Shown: piece after piece, positions 17,867 to 25,937 of the stretch
How positions within the stretch are numbered: the first letter of the stretch is position 1
How the letters are laid out: the number at the start of each line of letters is the position of its first letter
From: Planktomarina temperata RCA23
GTDB taxonomy: Bacteria > Pseudomonadota > Alphaproteobacteria > Rhodobacterales > Rhodobacteraceae
Assembly: GCF_000738435.1 (NCBI RefSeq)
Contig: NZ_CP003984.1
Location: 2,480,001-2,544,000 of the forward strand
Direction: 5' to 3'
Length of the DNA stretch: 64,000 nt
Translations under genes and position numbers: made by a program
Notes under the pieces: generated by a model
Told to the model about the DNA's origin: nothing
The model's database searches: none
The model's input: only the letters and a program-made list of their open reading frames with translations

Positions 17867-17880
17867 TGTTAACCTTAACA
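17867..17880. promoter_or_regulatory. Palindromic operator copy 1 (LacI-type)
   Basis: Perfect match to TGTTAACCTTAACA, a 14-base near-palindrome, 124 bases upstream of the PotD-like gene. The same word recurs at 17911 and 23858. Clustering with a LacI-family gene makes it a probable operator for that protein. Confidence 0.7.
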
Positions 17881-17910
17881 GGATTATGCTGTCGTATCCT
17901 GTGAGTCAAG

Positions 17911-17924
17911 TGTTAACCTTAACA
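17911..17924. promoter_or_regulatory. Palindromic operator copy 2 (LacI-type)
   Basis: Second identical TGTTAACCTTAACA, 44 bases from copy 1 (about four helical turns). The word GTCGTATCCTG also occurs twice around it (near 17891 and 17930), so a short duplication may have produced the pair. Two operators at a fixed distance would suit cooperative binding. Confidence 0.7.
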
Positions 17925-18027
17925 TATTGTCGTATCCTGAGGATCAATCGCATTTTTTGTTTTACAGTCAGAACGAACCATCTGGTCGACTGCGACGATC
18001 ACTGTCGTCTCTGTTTGGGTGCGCGTA

Positions 18028-18174
18028 TTCATGGCCGACGAGGCGAATGCGAGTTTCTTCAAACTTCAGGGCAACCCGGAAGAAGTGGCCTATGCCGCAC
18101 TTTTTCTGGCGTCCGACGAAGCATCATTCGCTACCGGTGCCAGCTTGGTTGTGGATGGCGGTGCGACGGTTTGA
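18028..18174 (+). pseudogene. SDR-family dehydrogenase C-terminal fragment
   Basis: On the plus strand, about 45 codons reproduce the last part of a short-chain dehydrogenase: [20 protein letters not shown] followed by [14 protein letters not shown] and a stop at 18172-18174. The Rossmann half and catalytic residues are missing. It points opposite to its neighbours and is fused to unrelated upstream sequence, so I regard it as debris left by rearrangement beside the operator region. Confidence 0.75.
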
Positions 18175-18744
18175 GGTTTAACCTTCCATCCGCCAAATCA
18201 GCGGTAGCAAAAAACGGATATCCGGTTCTTTCGTCAATCCCGACCTTCATGATTGGCGTGATGTATCCCATCGCAACGAAATGCGAGTGGTCGAGAACAA
18301 TCTTCAGCGCCGGCACCATCGCGACCAGATCGCGGGTGGTGTTTGGCGAGATCAGAATGCTGCCGGTGTGGGGTTCGATCAGCACCTCAACACCGGCGGC
18401 CTACCCTGCTTCGACCACCGGCGTCAAAGTTTCGACAGAGGTGCTCAAGGCGTGCGACCGGCTTTGCCCGGAGTTGAACATGCCGGGCAGGATAAAAACC
18501 GAAGGCGCGCTCGCGGATTTGGCAAAGGCGCCGGCGGCTATCAGGTCGGTCAGGTTTTGCGGGTTCGATGGCCCGGCCAGGTTGCGATCCTGCAGGTCAT
18601 CTCCGAAAAGGTGAAAGAGGTTGGCCACGGGCAGTGGCAAGCCGGTGGCAATCTCGGCGCCATAGGTTTCAGGCTCGTTTAACACCCGCGCCTTGCCGAG
18701 GGCAGGTTCAAAGAAATAGCCCAAGTCGATACGCTGAGTTTCAT
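18175..18744 (-). pseudogene. Broken sugar isomerase/epimerase fused to a mutarotase tail
   Basis: Starting at 18744 (ATG preceded by CGGAGGTGACGGC) the frame reads MKLSVSTW. A frameshift is then needed to reach GYFFEPALGK and LPVANLFHLFGDDLQDRNL, which parallel the intact protein at 3461-4276. An amber TAG interrupts the sequence near 18401, and the frame then resumes with AAGVEVLIEPHTG and VLDHSHFVAMGY. Right after that, the sequence switches to TPIMKVGIDERTGYPF, which is the C-terminal signature of an L-rhamnose mutarotase (compare PIMKVEIDEATNFPF in rhaM). A deletion has therefore joined two genes. It lies 15 bases downstream of the SDR at 18760 and once formed the operon end. Confidence 0.8.
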
Positions 18745-18759
18745 GCCGTCACCTCCGAG

Positions 18760-19506
18760 TCAATATGTCGCCCTCCCGCCGGACAGATCAAACACACCGC
18801 CGGTGGTGAAACTGTTCTCGGACGAGGCTAGCCAGGCAATCATCGCCGCGGCCTCGTTCAGCTCCAGGAACCTTCCGCGCGGGATTTTCGACAGCATATA
18901 GTCGATATGTTCCTGGCTCATCTGGTCAAAAATGCGCGTGCGGGCCGCGGCGGGCGTGACGCAGTTCACGGCAATGTCGCAATCGGCCATTTCCTTGCCC
19001 AGTGATTTAGTCAGCCCGATCACACCTGCTTTGGACGAGGAATAGGCCGACGCATTCGGGTTGCCTTCCTTGCCTGCGACCGAGGCGATGTTGACGATCC
19101 GCCCATAATTTTGCTCCCTCATGTCGGCTGCGACCACCTTGTTGACGTGGAAGGCGCCAAGAAGATTCACGGCAACGATCTGGTGGAACTCCTCGACAGG
19201 ATAATCGGCGACAGGTGCGTTCGATCCGGCGATCCCGGCCGAGTTCACAGCGATATCGACCCGACCGAAAGCATCTTTGGTTTTTCGATAAGCTGCTTCG
19301 ACGCTTGACCAGTTGGCAATATCAGCCTTGACCGAAAGAGATCCGTCACCAAGTTCTTTTGCTGTCTTGCTGGCCAGCTCAAAGTCTGTATCCCATATGG
19401 CGACACGCGCACCGCCTTTGTTCAATTCTTCGGCGACGGCGTGACCGATACCCTGTGCACCGCCGGTTACAATGGCCGTTCTTCCGTCAAAATCGTATTT
19501 GTTCAT
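18760..19506 (-). CDS. SDR-family 2-keto-3-deoxy-L-rhamnonate/fuconate 4-dehydrogenase-like
   Basis: A 248-residue short-chain dehydrogenase starting at 19506 after GTGAGGAGAAGCAG. Cofactor motif VTGGAQGIGHA; D in IWDTDFELA at the second strand end suggests NAD preference; NSAGIAG; catalytic serine in IASVAGKEG; Y and K in YSSSKAGVIGLTKSLGKE. The C-terminus reads FTTGGVFDLSGGRATY, frequent in dehydrogenases acting on 2-keto-3-deoxy sugar acids. It sits immediately after the rhamnonate dehydratase-like gene, so oxidation of the dehydratase product at C4 is the natural role, feeding the FAH-family hydrolase at 8439. This is inferred from context; a sugar 1-dehydrogenase is the alternative. Confidence 0.83.
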   Translation of the reverse strand: MNKYDFDGRTAIVTGGAQGIGHAVAEELNKGGARVAIWDTDFELASKTAKELGDGSLSVKADIANWSSVEAAYRKTKDAFGRVDIAVNSAGIAGSNAPVADYPVEEFHQIVAVNLLGAFHVNKVVAADMREQNYGRIVNIASVAGKEGNPNASAYSSSKAGVIGLTKSLGKEMADCDIAVNCVTPAAARTRIFDQMSQEHIDYMLSKIPRGRFLELNEAAAMIAWLASSENSFTTGGVFDLSGGRATY

Positions 19507-19525
19507 CTGCTTCTCCTCACAATTA

Positions 19526-20818
19526 TTATTTTTTTGAACGGTCGAATGGCCGGATCAGGTTAAGCGCATCGTGATTGAGCTCCAATCCGAAGCCCGGTGT
19601 GTCCGGAAGCGAAATATACCCGCTCTCGGGTAAAGGTTCACTTTTGAACATCGTGCCAAAGTTGGGTTCGATCTTGTCGGCCATTTCGCTCATCATCATG
19701 AACTCGGCCAACGAGACACAATCCAGCGCCATGGCCATGTAGTACCCGTAGACGCCACAACCGTGGGGGATCACATCCACAGAACGGGCGCTGGCCTGAG
19801 CGGCAACGCGGATAAATTCGGTCGGGCCACCCATCCACATGACATCCGGTTGGATAAGTCCAACGCCGGCATCCATCAGTTGCTCATATCCAAATCTTGT
19901 GTATTCATGCTCGCCTGATGCCAGAACAGTGCCGCCCGCGCGGGTGTTCATCTTGGCAGCCAATCGCCTGTGACCTTCATAGTCGTCGGGCATCAATGGC
20001 TCTTCGATCCACTGGAAATTGTAAGGTGCCAGACGTCGCGACAGTTCGGCGGCGTAATCTGTCGTCATGGACATGTAGCAATCCAACATCAACGGAAAGT
20101 CCGGCCCCACCTTCTCGCGCCAATTGGCAAGAAAGGCGATGTTGTCACCCATGCCTTTGATGCCATGGCCCGGGCCATATGGGAGGGGAACTTTTGCGCC
20201 GTGAAAGCCGAGCGCCTTGGCATGATCTGGGCGCGCTGTTGTGGCATAGACTGGGACACGATCCTTTGTGCGCCCGCCCATCAGATCAAACACCGGAGCG
20301 CCAACCGTTCGCCCGTACAAATCCCAAAGTGCCAGGTCAATTGCGCTGATCGCATGGACGCCCAGTCCCTTACGACCATAGTGGATCGAAGCGCGCCACA
20401 TCTGTTCCCAGATCAGTGTCCGGTTCGCGGCGGTTTGACCTTCGACAAAAATCGACAAATGCTGTTCGATCAGATTGGCCGCTGCCGCGCCCCCTGTGCT
20501 GACGCCAATACCGATACGGCCGTCGTCATCTTCGATCTCAACGATGACAGACGGCACCGCTGAAACACCCCAGCTTTGCCGCGATCCGGCGTATTTGGGA
20601 TAGCCCGACATCGGATTGGCAATCGGCGGATGCGTCGTCTGGTGATCCCAGCTTCCGTCGCTTTCGGGGCAACCCGCGATCCAGTGCGTATCGGGCGTGT
20701 CGTGGACATCGCTGGCGCCATATTGATCGGGGTTGCTGACCAGGGCGCGCACCTCCCGGATCACCGGTTGCCCGGGCCGAGGGGTGACATCACCTGATTT
20801 CGGTGGATGAAAATACAT
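19526..20818 (-). CDS. L-rhamnonate dehydratase-like enolase-superfamily protein
   Basis: A 430-residue protein with the long N-terminal region characteristic of L-rhamnonate dehydratases (HWIAGCPESDGSWDHQTTHP, then NPMSGYPKYAGSR). The barrel contains HYGRKGLGVHAISAIDLALW, VPLPYGPGHG, metal sites LMLDCYMSMT, WIEEPLMP and ASGEHEYTRFG, and the catalytic histidine in VIPHGCGVYGYY. It removes water from L-rhamnonate to give 2-keto-3-deoxy-L-rhamnonate in the cytoplasm. It is located between the FrcBCA-like transporter and the SDR at 18760. Of the three enolase-superfamily genes here, this has the most convincing rhamnonate assignment. Confidence 0.87.
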   Translation of the reverse strand: MYFHPPKSGDVTPRPGQPVIREVRALVSNPDQYGASDVHDTPDTHWIAGCPESDGSWDHQTTHPPIANPMSGYPKYAGSRQSWGVSAVPSVIVEIEDDDGRIGIGVSTGGAAAANLIEQHLSIFVEGQTAANRTLIWEQMWRASIHYGRKGLGVHAISAIDLALWDLYGRTVGAPVFDLMGGRTKDRVPVYATTARPDHAKALGFHGAKVPLPYGPGHGIKGMGDNIAFLANWREKVGPDFPLMLDCYMSMTTDYAAELSRRLAPYNFQWIEEPLMPDDYEGHRRLAAKMNTRAGGTVLASGEHEYTRFGYEQLMDAGVGLIQPDVMWMGGPTEFIRVAAQASARSVDVIPHGCGVYGYYMAMALDCVSLAEFMMMSEMADKIEPNFGTMFKSEPLPESGYISLPDTPGFGLELNHDALNLIRPFDRSKK

Positions 20819-20860
20819 CTGTGAACCTTTGTTGCGCGCCTATATCATTGCCGGTGTTGG

Positions 20861-21817
20861 CTAACTGTCATCACTTCGTCCGCTGCGGATTTCATCGTAA
20901 AGAACCGCTGCCAACAGGATAAAGCCCTTGACCACCTGCTGCCAAAAGGTGGGGACCTGCGCCAAGGTCAATCCGTTGTTGATCATGAACAAAAGGATCA
21001 AACCAATCGCCGTTCCCAGGATTGTCCCACGCCCGCCTTTCAGGCTTGCACCGCCTAGAATGACCGCAGTGATCACGTCCAGTTCAAATCCCATGGCCGC
21101 GGCGGGCATGGCGGTGCCAGTACGGGCGGCCAGCATCAGACCGGCAAGTGCTGCAGTGGCCCCGCAGGTAATGTAGATCGCCAACTGCCACTTCTTTGTG
21201 GAGACGCCCGATAGGCGTGCCGCGCGTGGGTTCGAGCCAATGGCATAGACATAGCGACCGAACGTCGTGCGCGGCAAGATCAGCGCGAACACCAGATAGA
21301 TCACGATCAGGATGAGCACGATATAAGGGATACCTACCCATTTGCCGGTGCCCAGGCTTAGCCAGGTCTTGTTGGTGATGATGATCTCGCGACCATCCGA
21401 AATGACAAAGGCCAGCCCCCTGATGATGGCCATCGTCGCCAGCGTCGTGATCAGGGGATTGATCCGGAAATAGGCAATCAGCGTGCCATTGGCAGCGCCG
21501 ATGAAAATGCCCAGAAGGATCGCGGCGGAAAAGGCCGGGCCGACGCCCGAGCCGATGTTCAGAAGAGAGGCGGCCAGCATTCCGGCAGCGGCCATGGTCG
21601 AGCCGATGGAAAGATCAAACCCGCCCGCAATGATCACCACGGTTTCACCCGCAGCGGCAACGCCCACGATCACCAGCGCCTTTGCCACATTGATCAGGTT
21701 GTATACGGTCAGGAAATACGGCGATGCAAAACACAGCACGATAAAAACCACGAAAGTCGCCACAACCAGACCAGGGTTGATAGCCGAGGCTCCGCGGCCC
21801 CAGAGTTTGGAATTCAT
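20861..21817 (-). CDS. Ribose/fructose-type ABC transporter permease (RbsC-like)
   Basis: A 318-residue permease of the RbsC/FrcC family. The ATG at 21817 follows GGAGCAATC; the open frame extends to 21838. Many hydrophobic segments are visible, beginning GLVVATFVVFIVLCFASPYF and including VVIIAGGFDLSIGSTMAAAG, the conserved GGxDLSVG-type segment near residues 65-80, and a late TAVILGGASLKGGRGTILGT loop, both hallmarks of the family. Its ATPase partner ends 18 bases upstream. It imports a monosaccharide, probably the deoxysugar degraded by the genes around it. Confidence 0.88.
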   Translation of the reverse strand: MNSKLWGRGASAINPGLVVATFVVFIVLCFASPYFLTVYNLINVAKALVIVGVAAAGETVVIIAGGFDLSIGSTMAAAGMLAASLLNIGSGVGPAFSAAILLGIFIGAANGTLIAYFRINPLITTLATMAIIRGLAFVISDGREIIITNKTWLSLGTGKWVGIPYIVLILIVIYLVFALILPRTTFGRYVYAIGSNPRAARLSGVSTKKWQLAIYITCGATAALAGLMLAARTGTAMPAAAMGFELDVITAVILGGASLKGGRGTILGTAIGLILLFMINNGLTLAQVPTFWQQVVKGFILLAAVLYDEIRSGRSDDS

Positions 21818-21834
21818 GATTGCTCCAAGCTGTT

Positions 21835-22659
21835 TCATGCGCCTGCCTCTTCGGGAATTCTGTCGCCCGTCATCATCTCGGTCATTATCGCCATGGTTTG
21901 CGCGGGCGGGTGTTCGTTCGGCTTCATCTCGCCTGCGATCTTGCCGCCGCGCACCACCACGATCCGGTCGCAGATACTGAGGATGTCGGTGAAGCGGTGG
22001 CTGACCAGCAGGATCGATACGCCGCGCGATTTCAACTCCGAGATCATCTCCCAGAGTTTGCGGATTTTCTCGGCTGAGAGCGCCGCTGTCGGTTCGTCCA
22101 TCAGCAATGTCGACGGTTCGAATTGCAACGCACGGGCCACGGCAACCATCTGGCGCTCGCCGCCAGACAACATGCCGACCTCGCGTTCAACGTCGAAATC
22201 AAGTCCCATGTTAGCGATGTCCTCAGCGGCAGCGCGGGTCATGGCCTTGTTGTCCAACACACGGATCGGGCCATAGTTTTTCTTGATCTCGCGACCCAGA
22301 AAGATGTTTTGGGCCACGTTAAGATCCTCGCACAGGGCAAGGTCCTGATAGATCATCTCGATCCCGTTCTGGCGCGCATCAAGCGGGCTGTTGAACCGCA
22401 CCTCGCGCCCCCGGAACTTCATTGTGCCACCGGTTGCCGGATAGACGCCGGACAGGAGTTTCACCAGGGTCGACTTGCCTGCGCCGTTGTCGCCGATGAT
22501 GCCGACCGATTCAGCCTCGCCGATCTTCAGATCGACGCCGGAAAGCGCATCGACATTGCCAAACGACTTGGTGATGCCCGACAGCTCGATCAGCGGAGCA
22601 CGGGCGCTGTTGTCAGCGCCCGTGCTCTTGGTTTCGGAATTATTCCGGGTAGACATCAT
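21835..22659 (-). CDS. Sugar ABC transporter ATP-binding protein, single domain (FrcA-like)
   Basis: A 274-residue ATPase. The start is at 22659 (tandem ATGs at 22659 and 22656 after AGGAAGTATCA), overlapping the end of the binding-protein gene by about 20 bases, so the two are translationally coupled. Walker A GDNGAGKST, signature LSGGERQMVAVARA, Walker B TLLMDEPTAALS, switch histidine in LLVSHRFTDI. Having one nucleotide-binding domain rather than two is typical of the fructose-type FrcA subfamily. The C-terminal part reads KPNEHPPAQTMAIMTEMMTG. Confidence 0.88.
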   Translation of the reverse strand: MMSTRNNSETKSTGADNSARAPLIELSGITKSFGNVDALSGVDLKIGEAESVGIIGDNGAGKSTLVKLLSGVYPATGGTMKFRGREVRFNSPLDARQNGIEMIYQDLALCEDLNVAQNIFLGREIKKNYGPIRVLDNKAMTRAAAEDIANMGLDFDVEREVGMLSGGERQMVAVARALQFEPSTLLMDEPTAALSAEKIRKLWEMISELKSRGVSILLVSHRFTDILSICDRIVVVRGGKIAGEMKPNEHPPAQTMAIMTEMMTGDRIPEEAGA

Positions 22660-23752
22660 TGATACTTCCTGCATCAAGGAAGACATGCTCCAGGTGAACT
22701 TCCTGCGGCACGGCCTTGCCTTCCAGAATGTCCGCCGCGACTGACAAAGCCCAGTCGGGATACTTTTCGGGATAGTAGGCAACACAGCCAAGGAAATTAT
22801 TGTCCTCGACCGGTGTGCGTGTCGCGGCCACGCCAACATCGTCACAGCCGAGACCGATGGCCACGCCCTCGCGCCCGGCTTGTGCCAGCGCGTTCGACAT
22901 ACCAAAGGCACGCGGATCGTCAATGGCAGTCGCCAGAACAAATCCGGCACCGGGATGGCCCGTCAGCCAGTCTGTAGTCTTGGTCAGAGCCTGATCCGTG
23001 GTGCCAGCGTCAATCAGATCTTCATGAATCCGAGCCTCAGGAAGCGCACCGCAAACCGTCTGAACCCCATCGGCAAAGCCCGACAAACGTTGATTCGCGG
23101 CGTCACCATCGGCGGGGGCGATCCCAAGCAGAACCGAGACATCGTCGCAGCGTCCCAGAGCCTTGGCATGTTCAGCCGCCGCCTGACCGCCAATCAACCC
23201 GCTGACGTAATTGTTGGCACCCAGAAAAATCGCATTGGGGTGGAGAACGTCAAGGGACATGACGGGTATACCCGCCTCGTCAAAGATATTCATCACAGGC
23301 GCCGCCGCGCCGGAGTGCCAGTTCGATTCGATCACGACATCTGCACCCTGCAGCGCGATCAGTTCAGCGCAGGACACCGCCTTTTCAGCCTTGAAGTCGT
23401 TGTCGCAATACACAACCTCGAACCCGAGTTCGTCGGCCAGTTCGTAAAGCCGTTGATTGATTGCGTAGGAAAACGGGATCGCAGCCCAGCCTTCGGCGAA
23501 ACCTACCCTTGAACCTTCTGGCAGCGCGCGCAGGTTGAGCGCATAGGGCGCAGAGGCATCCCCTGATACCACCTCGAACGCGCTCGTTTCGGTGTTATAG
23601 GACCAAAGCGCGAGTTCTTCGGGCAAAAGCGCGCCTGGGGTTCCGCCTTGCCTGCTCGCTTCAAATTCAGCTGCCGATACGGCAGGGGCCAGAACCGTGC
23701 CGCAAAGCAGGACGCACAGCGGCGCCAATTTCAGCGATGTTAAGCTTACCAT
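22640..23752 (-). CDS. Sugar ABC transporter substrate-binding protein (periplasmic binding protein type I)
   Basis: A 370-residue secreted binding protein starting at 23752 after GGAGGAAAAAA. The signal peptide is VSLTSLKLAPLCVLLCGTVL with cleavage near VSAA. An unusual N-terminal extension (FEASRQGGTPGALLPEELAL...) precedes the sugar-binding core, which begins near VGFAEGWAAIPFSYAINQRLYEL. It contains AKALGRCDDVSVLLGIAPADG and CVAYYPEKYPDWALSVAADI. It heads the second minus-strand operon. An operator-like palindrome lies at 23858, 106 bases upstream. Confidence 0.86.
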   Translation of the reverse strand: MVSLTSLKLAPLCVLLCGTVLAPAVSAAEFEASRQGGTPGALLPEELALWSYNTETSAFEVVSGDASAPYALNLRALPEGSRVGFAEGWAAIPFSYAINQRLYELADELGFEVVYCDNDFKAEKAVSCAELIALQGADVVIESNWHSGAAAPVMNIFDEAGIPVMSLDVLHPNAIFLGANNYVSGLIGGQAAAEHAKALGRCDDVSVLLGIAPADGDAANQRLSGFADGVQTVCGALPEARIHEDLIDAGTTDQALTKTTDWLTGHPGAGFVLATAIDDPRAFGMSNALAQAGREGVAIGLGCDDVGVAATRTPVEDNNFLGCVAYYPEKYPDWALSVAADILEGKAVPQEVHLEHVFLDAGSINDVYPE

Positions 23753-23857
23753 TTTTTTCCTCCATGTTGCATTTCAATTATTGTCCGATTGCCATTTCTG
23801 GTTGTTCGTTTTTTTTCTTGACCAAAACCAAAGGGGTCTTGAAAATAACATCAAGTG

Positions 23858-23871
23858 TGTTAACCTTAACA
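23858..23871. promoter_or_regulatory. Palindromic operator copy 3 (LacI-type)
   Basis: Third exact TGTTAACCTTAACA, in the spacer between the divergent binding-protein gene (from 23752 leftwards) and the LacI-type regulator (from 23924 rightwards). In this position it could repress the transport operon and also autoregulate the regulator. The preceding TCAAGTG is shared with copy 2. Confidence 0.75.
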
Positions 23872-23923
23872 CCAATCGATCCAATGTCTAGCAGATTTTT
23901 TCAAGCGACCGAACGGAGCAGAT

Positions 23924-24961
23924 GTGGCGACCTACAAAAACGAGCTTTCCAACGCTGGGTCAAGCCTGACATGTGTCGCAGAACATGCCGGTGTTTCTGC
24001 GATGACGGTTTCGCGCGTCCTCAATCAACCGAACAAAGTTGCAGAGGCGACCAGGCAAAAAGTGGAGGCATCGCTAGACGCGCTCGGCTACGTCCCGAAC
24101 CTCGCTGCCAATACGCTCAGGCGCGAGCGCAGCGGTGTCATAGTCGCCATGGTGCCGACGGTTGAAAATTCGATCTTCAGCGACACCATTCAAGGCATCT
24201 CGGACATACTGGAAGCCGCGGGATATCAGCTGCTGCTCGGATGCACGTCATACGACCTGGAAAAGGAAGAAAAGCTGACACGCGCCTTTCTCGGACGAAG
24301 ACCCGACGGCATTATTCTGACTGGAGTTTCGCATACCGATACGACGCGGGCACTCCTTAAAAATGCGGGCGTCCCCATTGTCGAAATGTGGGATTTTTCC
24401 GATCAGTGCAGTGAAAACTGTGTTGGCTTTGACAACTATAAAGCGGGATATGAAATTGCGCGTTACATGCTGGAATGCGGCTACGAAAACATCGGCTTAG
24501 TTGCAACAACGCTTGAACACGAAGCACACGAATTCCGCGCCGCAAAGCGCAGCGCCGGTATTTATGCGGCCTTCAGGGACGCAAACCGTCCCGCGCCATT
24601 GAGACGAAATGTTAGTGACCCCCTGGCGATTGATGAGTGCGGCGCTACCGCAGCAGACTTCGTTGCGGCCAACCCAGAATTTGACGCAATAATCTGTTCA
24701 AGCGAGGTCCTGGGCGTCGGGGCGATCAAAGAATTGCATGGCCGCGGTTGGCAAATTCCGGAGAAGATCGGTGTCGCTGGTATCGGCGATGCCAATATTG
24801 CAGGCCTTGTTCATCCCGGGCTGACGACGATCAAAATACCGGGAAAAAGAATTGGCGAGCGATCTGCTGAAATCCTCGTGGAGCGCTTGCGAGGTTCGCA
24901 TGATCTTGCGATTCAGGAAGACATCGGATTCCAGCTGGTGGTGCGTGGCAGCACGAAGTGA
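23924..24961 (+). CDS. LacI-family transcriptional regulator
   Basis: A 345-residue repressor-type regulator starting at a GTG (23924) five bases after GGAG. The N-terminal helix-turn-helix is intact (LTCVAEHAGVSAMTVSRVLN, residues about 15-35) with the hinge-helix region TRQKVEASLDALGYVPNLAA. A periplasmic-binding-protein-like effector domain follows (VIVAMVPTVENSIFSDTIQG, GVAGIGDANIAGLVHPGLTT). It most likely binds the TGTTAACCTTAACA sites at 23858, 17867 and 17911, and so controls both minus-strand operons of the island, with a deoxysugar or its derivative as inducer. The recognition helix SAMTVSRVLN is of the kind that binds AT-rich palindromes with a central CpG, although here the centre is CC/CT. 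Confidence 0.88.
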   Translation: MATYKNELSNAGSSLTCVAEHAGVSAMTVSRVLNQPNKVAEATRQKVEASLDALGYVPNLAANTLRRERSGVIVAMVPTVENSIFSDTIQGISDILEAAGYQLLLGCTSYDLEKEEKLTRAFLGRRPDGIILTGVSHTDTTRALLKNAGVPIVEMWDFSDQCSENCVGFDNYKAGYEIARYMLECGYENIGLVATTLEHEAHEFRAAKRSAGIYAAFRDANRPAPLRRNVSDPLAIDECGATAADFVAANPEFDAIICSSEVLGVGAIKELHGRGWQIPEKIGVAGIGDANIAGLVHPGLTTIKIPGKRIGERSAEILVERLRGSHDLAIQEDIGFQLVVRGSTK

Positions 24962-25130
24962 CGCCTGATATTCCTGATCACCACCTTCGCTGCGGGGCGC
25001 ACCGTATTCCTGTGCCGAGGCGACTAATTTCAAAATTGCTAAGAGCTGTTCCTATCTGCTAGCCTCCATCTGCCTGGGTATTGTCGTAACCTTCGGCATC
25101 GCGATGCTCTTCAGAGATGGAGAGATCGTG

Positions 25131-25304
25131 ATGAGGATACTTTCGAAACGCCAACTCAAGGAGCTGGTTCTTTACTCGCCGCAACACGTTGCACGTCTGG
25201 AACAGGCCGGCCTGTTCAACAAGCGGGTACAGCTGGGCCTCAACAGAGTGGGATGGGTTGAGGACGAGATTTTGGACTGGCTACAACAACGGTTGGACCA
25301 ATGA
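25131..25304 (+). CDS. AlpA-family phage-type DNA-binding protein
   Basis: A small protein of 57 residues beginning at the ATG at 25131 (GGAGAGATCGTG upstream). Sequence RILSKRQLKELVLYSPQHVARLEQ, then LGLNRVGWVEDEILDWLQQR, is the MerR-like winged helix pattern of AlpA/prophage excisionase-type regulators. Such proteins control integrase or excision genes, but no integrase is next to it, so it is an orphan remnant of a lost element. A hairpin with an 8-base-pair GGTGGCCG/CGGCCACC stem follows 38 bases downstream and may terminate it. Confidence 0.8.
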   Translation: MRILSKRQLKELVLYSPQHVARLEQAGLFNKRVQLGLNRVGWVEDEILDWLQQRLDQ

Positions 25305-25341
25305 ACGGACGCCTGACCGACACTCCTCACGTAGGAGTATG

Positions 25342-25378
25342 GGTGGCCGGACGTGCACAGTTCGGCCACCTAGTTTTC
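25342..25378 (+). terminator. Possible terminator after the AlpA-like gene
   Basis: Perfect 8-base-pair stem GGTGGCCG (25342-25349) and CGGCCACC (25363-25370), loop of 13 bases, followed by TAGTTTTC. The T-run is short, so intrinsic termination is only probable. Confidence 0.5.
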
Positions 25379-25630
25379 ACCCGATCACACCTCAAACTTT
25401 CCCAGATATATACACCTGCGATTGATCATGACGCGACCACGTGGAATGGAAGTTGCTACCGATCTCACTGGATGCTTTTGCCGCGCTCGGGATCGTTGTT
25501 GTGCAAAAGCGCCCCTTTGCCTTTCCTCCGAACTGCCTTAAGCAGACATTGGGTCGCTCCAACTGAACGGCAAACAAGTCCGCATAGCAGCCGTTAGTGC
25601 TTGGATAGGGCAATGTCTGCTTCTTCAGTT
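25379..25630. other. Spacer without recognisable gene
   Basis: Frames are open on both strands for 70-100 codons, but none has a ribosome site, recognisable motif or neighbour support. I see no repeat shared with the rest of the window in this stretch. It probably belongs to the decayed element that contained the AlpA gene. Confidence 0.4.
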
Positions 25631-25774
25631 AATGGCAGTAAACAAAACCCCCGTCCAATGAAACTACAACGCTAATACTAAAGGCCCATGGTCCGAGACG
25701 CGGGGCACTGGGATTGGGGGCCCCGGTCCATGGTCCTGAGGCTTAAATGTAGGGATTAGGCACAGTAACCCCTG
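25631..25774. repeat. Dispersed structured repeat, copy B
   Basis: Copy of the repeat also seen at 6631 and 31906, with core GTCCGAGACGCGGGGC and end GCACAGTAACCCCTG. The arm AGGCCCATGG (25682-25691) can pair with CCATGGTCCT (25728-25737), one mismatch in ten. Copy C pairs the equivalent arms with different bases. Homology to copy C begins at AATGGCAGTAAACAAAAC. Confidence 0.75.
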
Positions 25775-25937
25775 CCGGTGATCCACGGACCGCGGCCCGA
25801 GCGAAACCGTCCAACGCCACCTGTGCACATGTAACAACCTTAAGTAGGCCGACGGTGGGTGGTGAATGGACCGTGGGCCCTGGTTCTTGATGCCCGGTCC
25901 TAGGCAAGGTAGTTTAAGAACCCCGGGCCAGGTTTCA
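25775..25937. repeat. GC-rich hairpin-rich passenger segment of copy B
   Basis: This segment follows the core in copy B only and joins it to the IS6-family right end. It contains a strong hairpin: GGCCCTGGTTCTT (25876-25888) with AAGAACCCCGGGCC (25916-25929), twelve pairs and a small internal loop. Another pair of related words, CCACGGACCGCGGCCC and GGACCGTGGGCCC, lies on either side. No reading frame is convincing. Copies A and C are truncated before this point. Confidence 0.6.
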
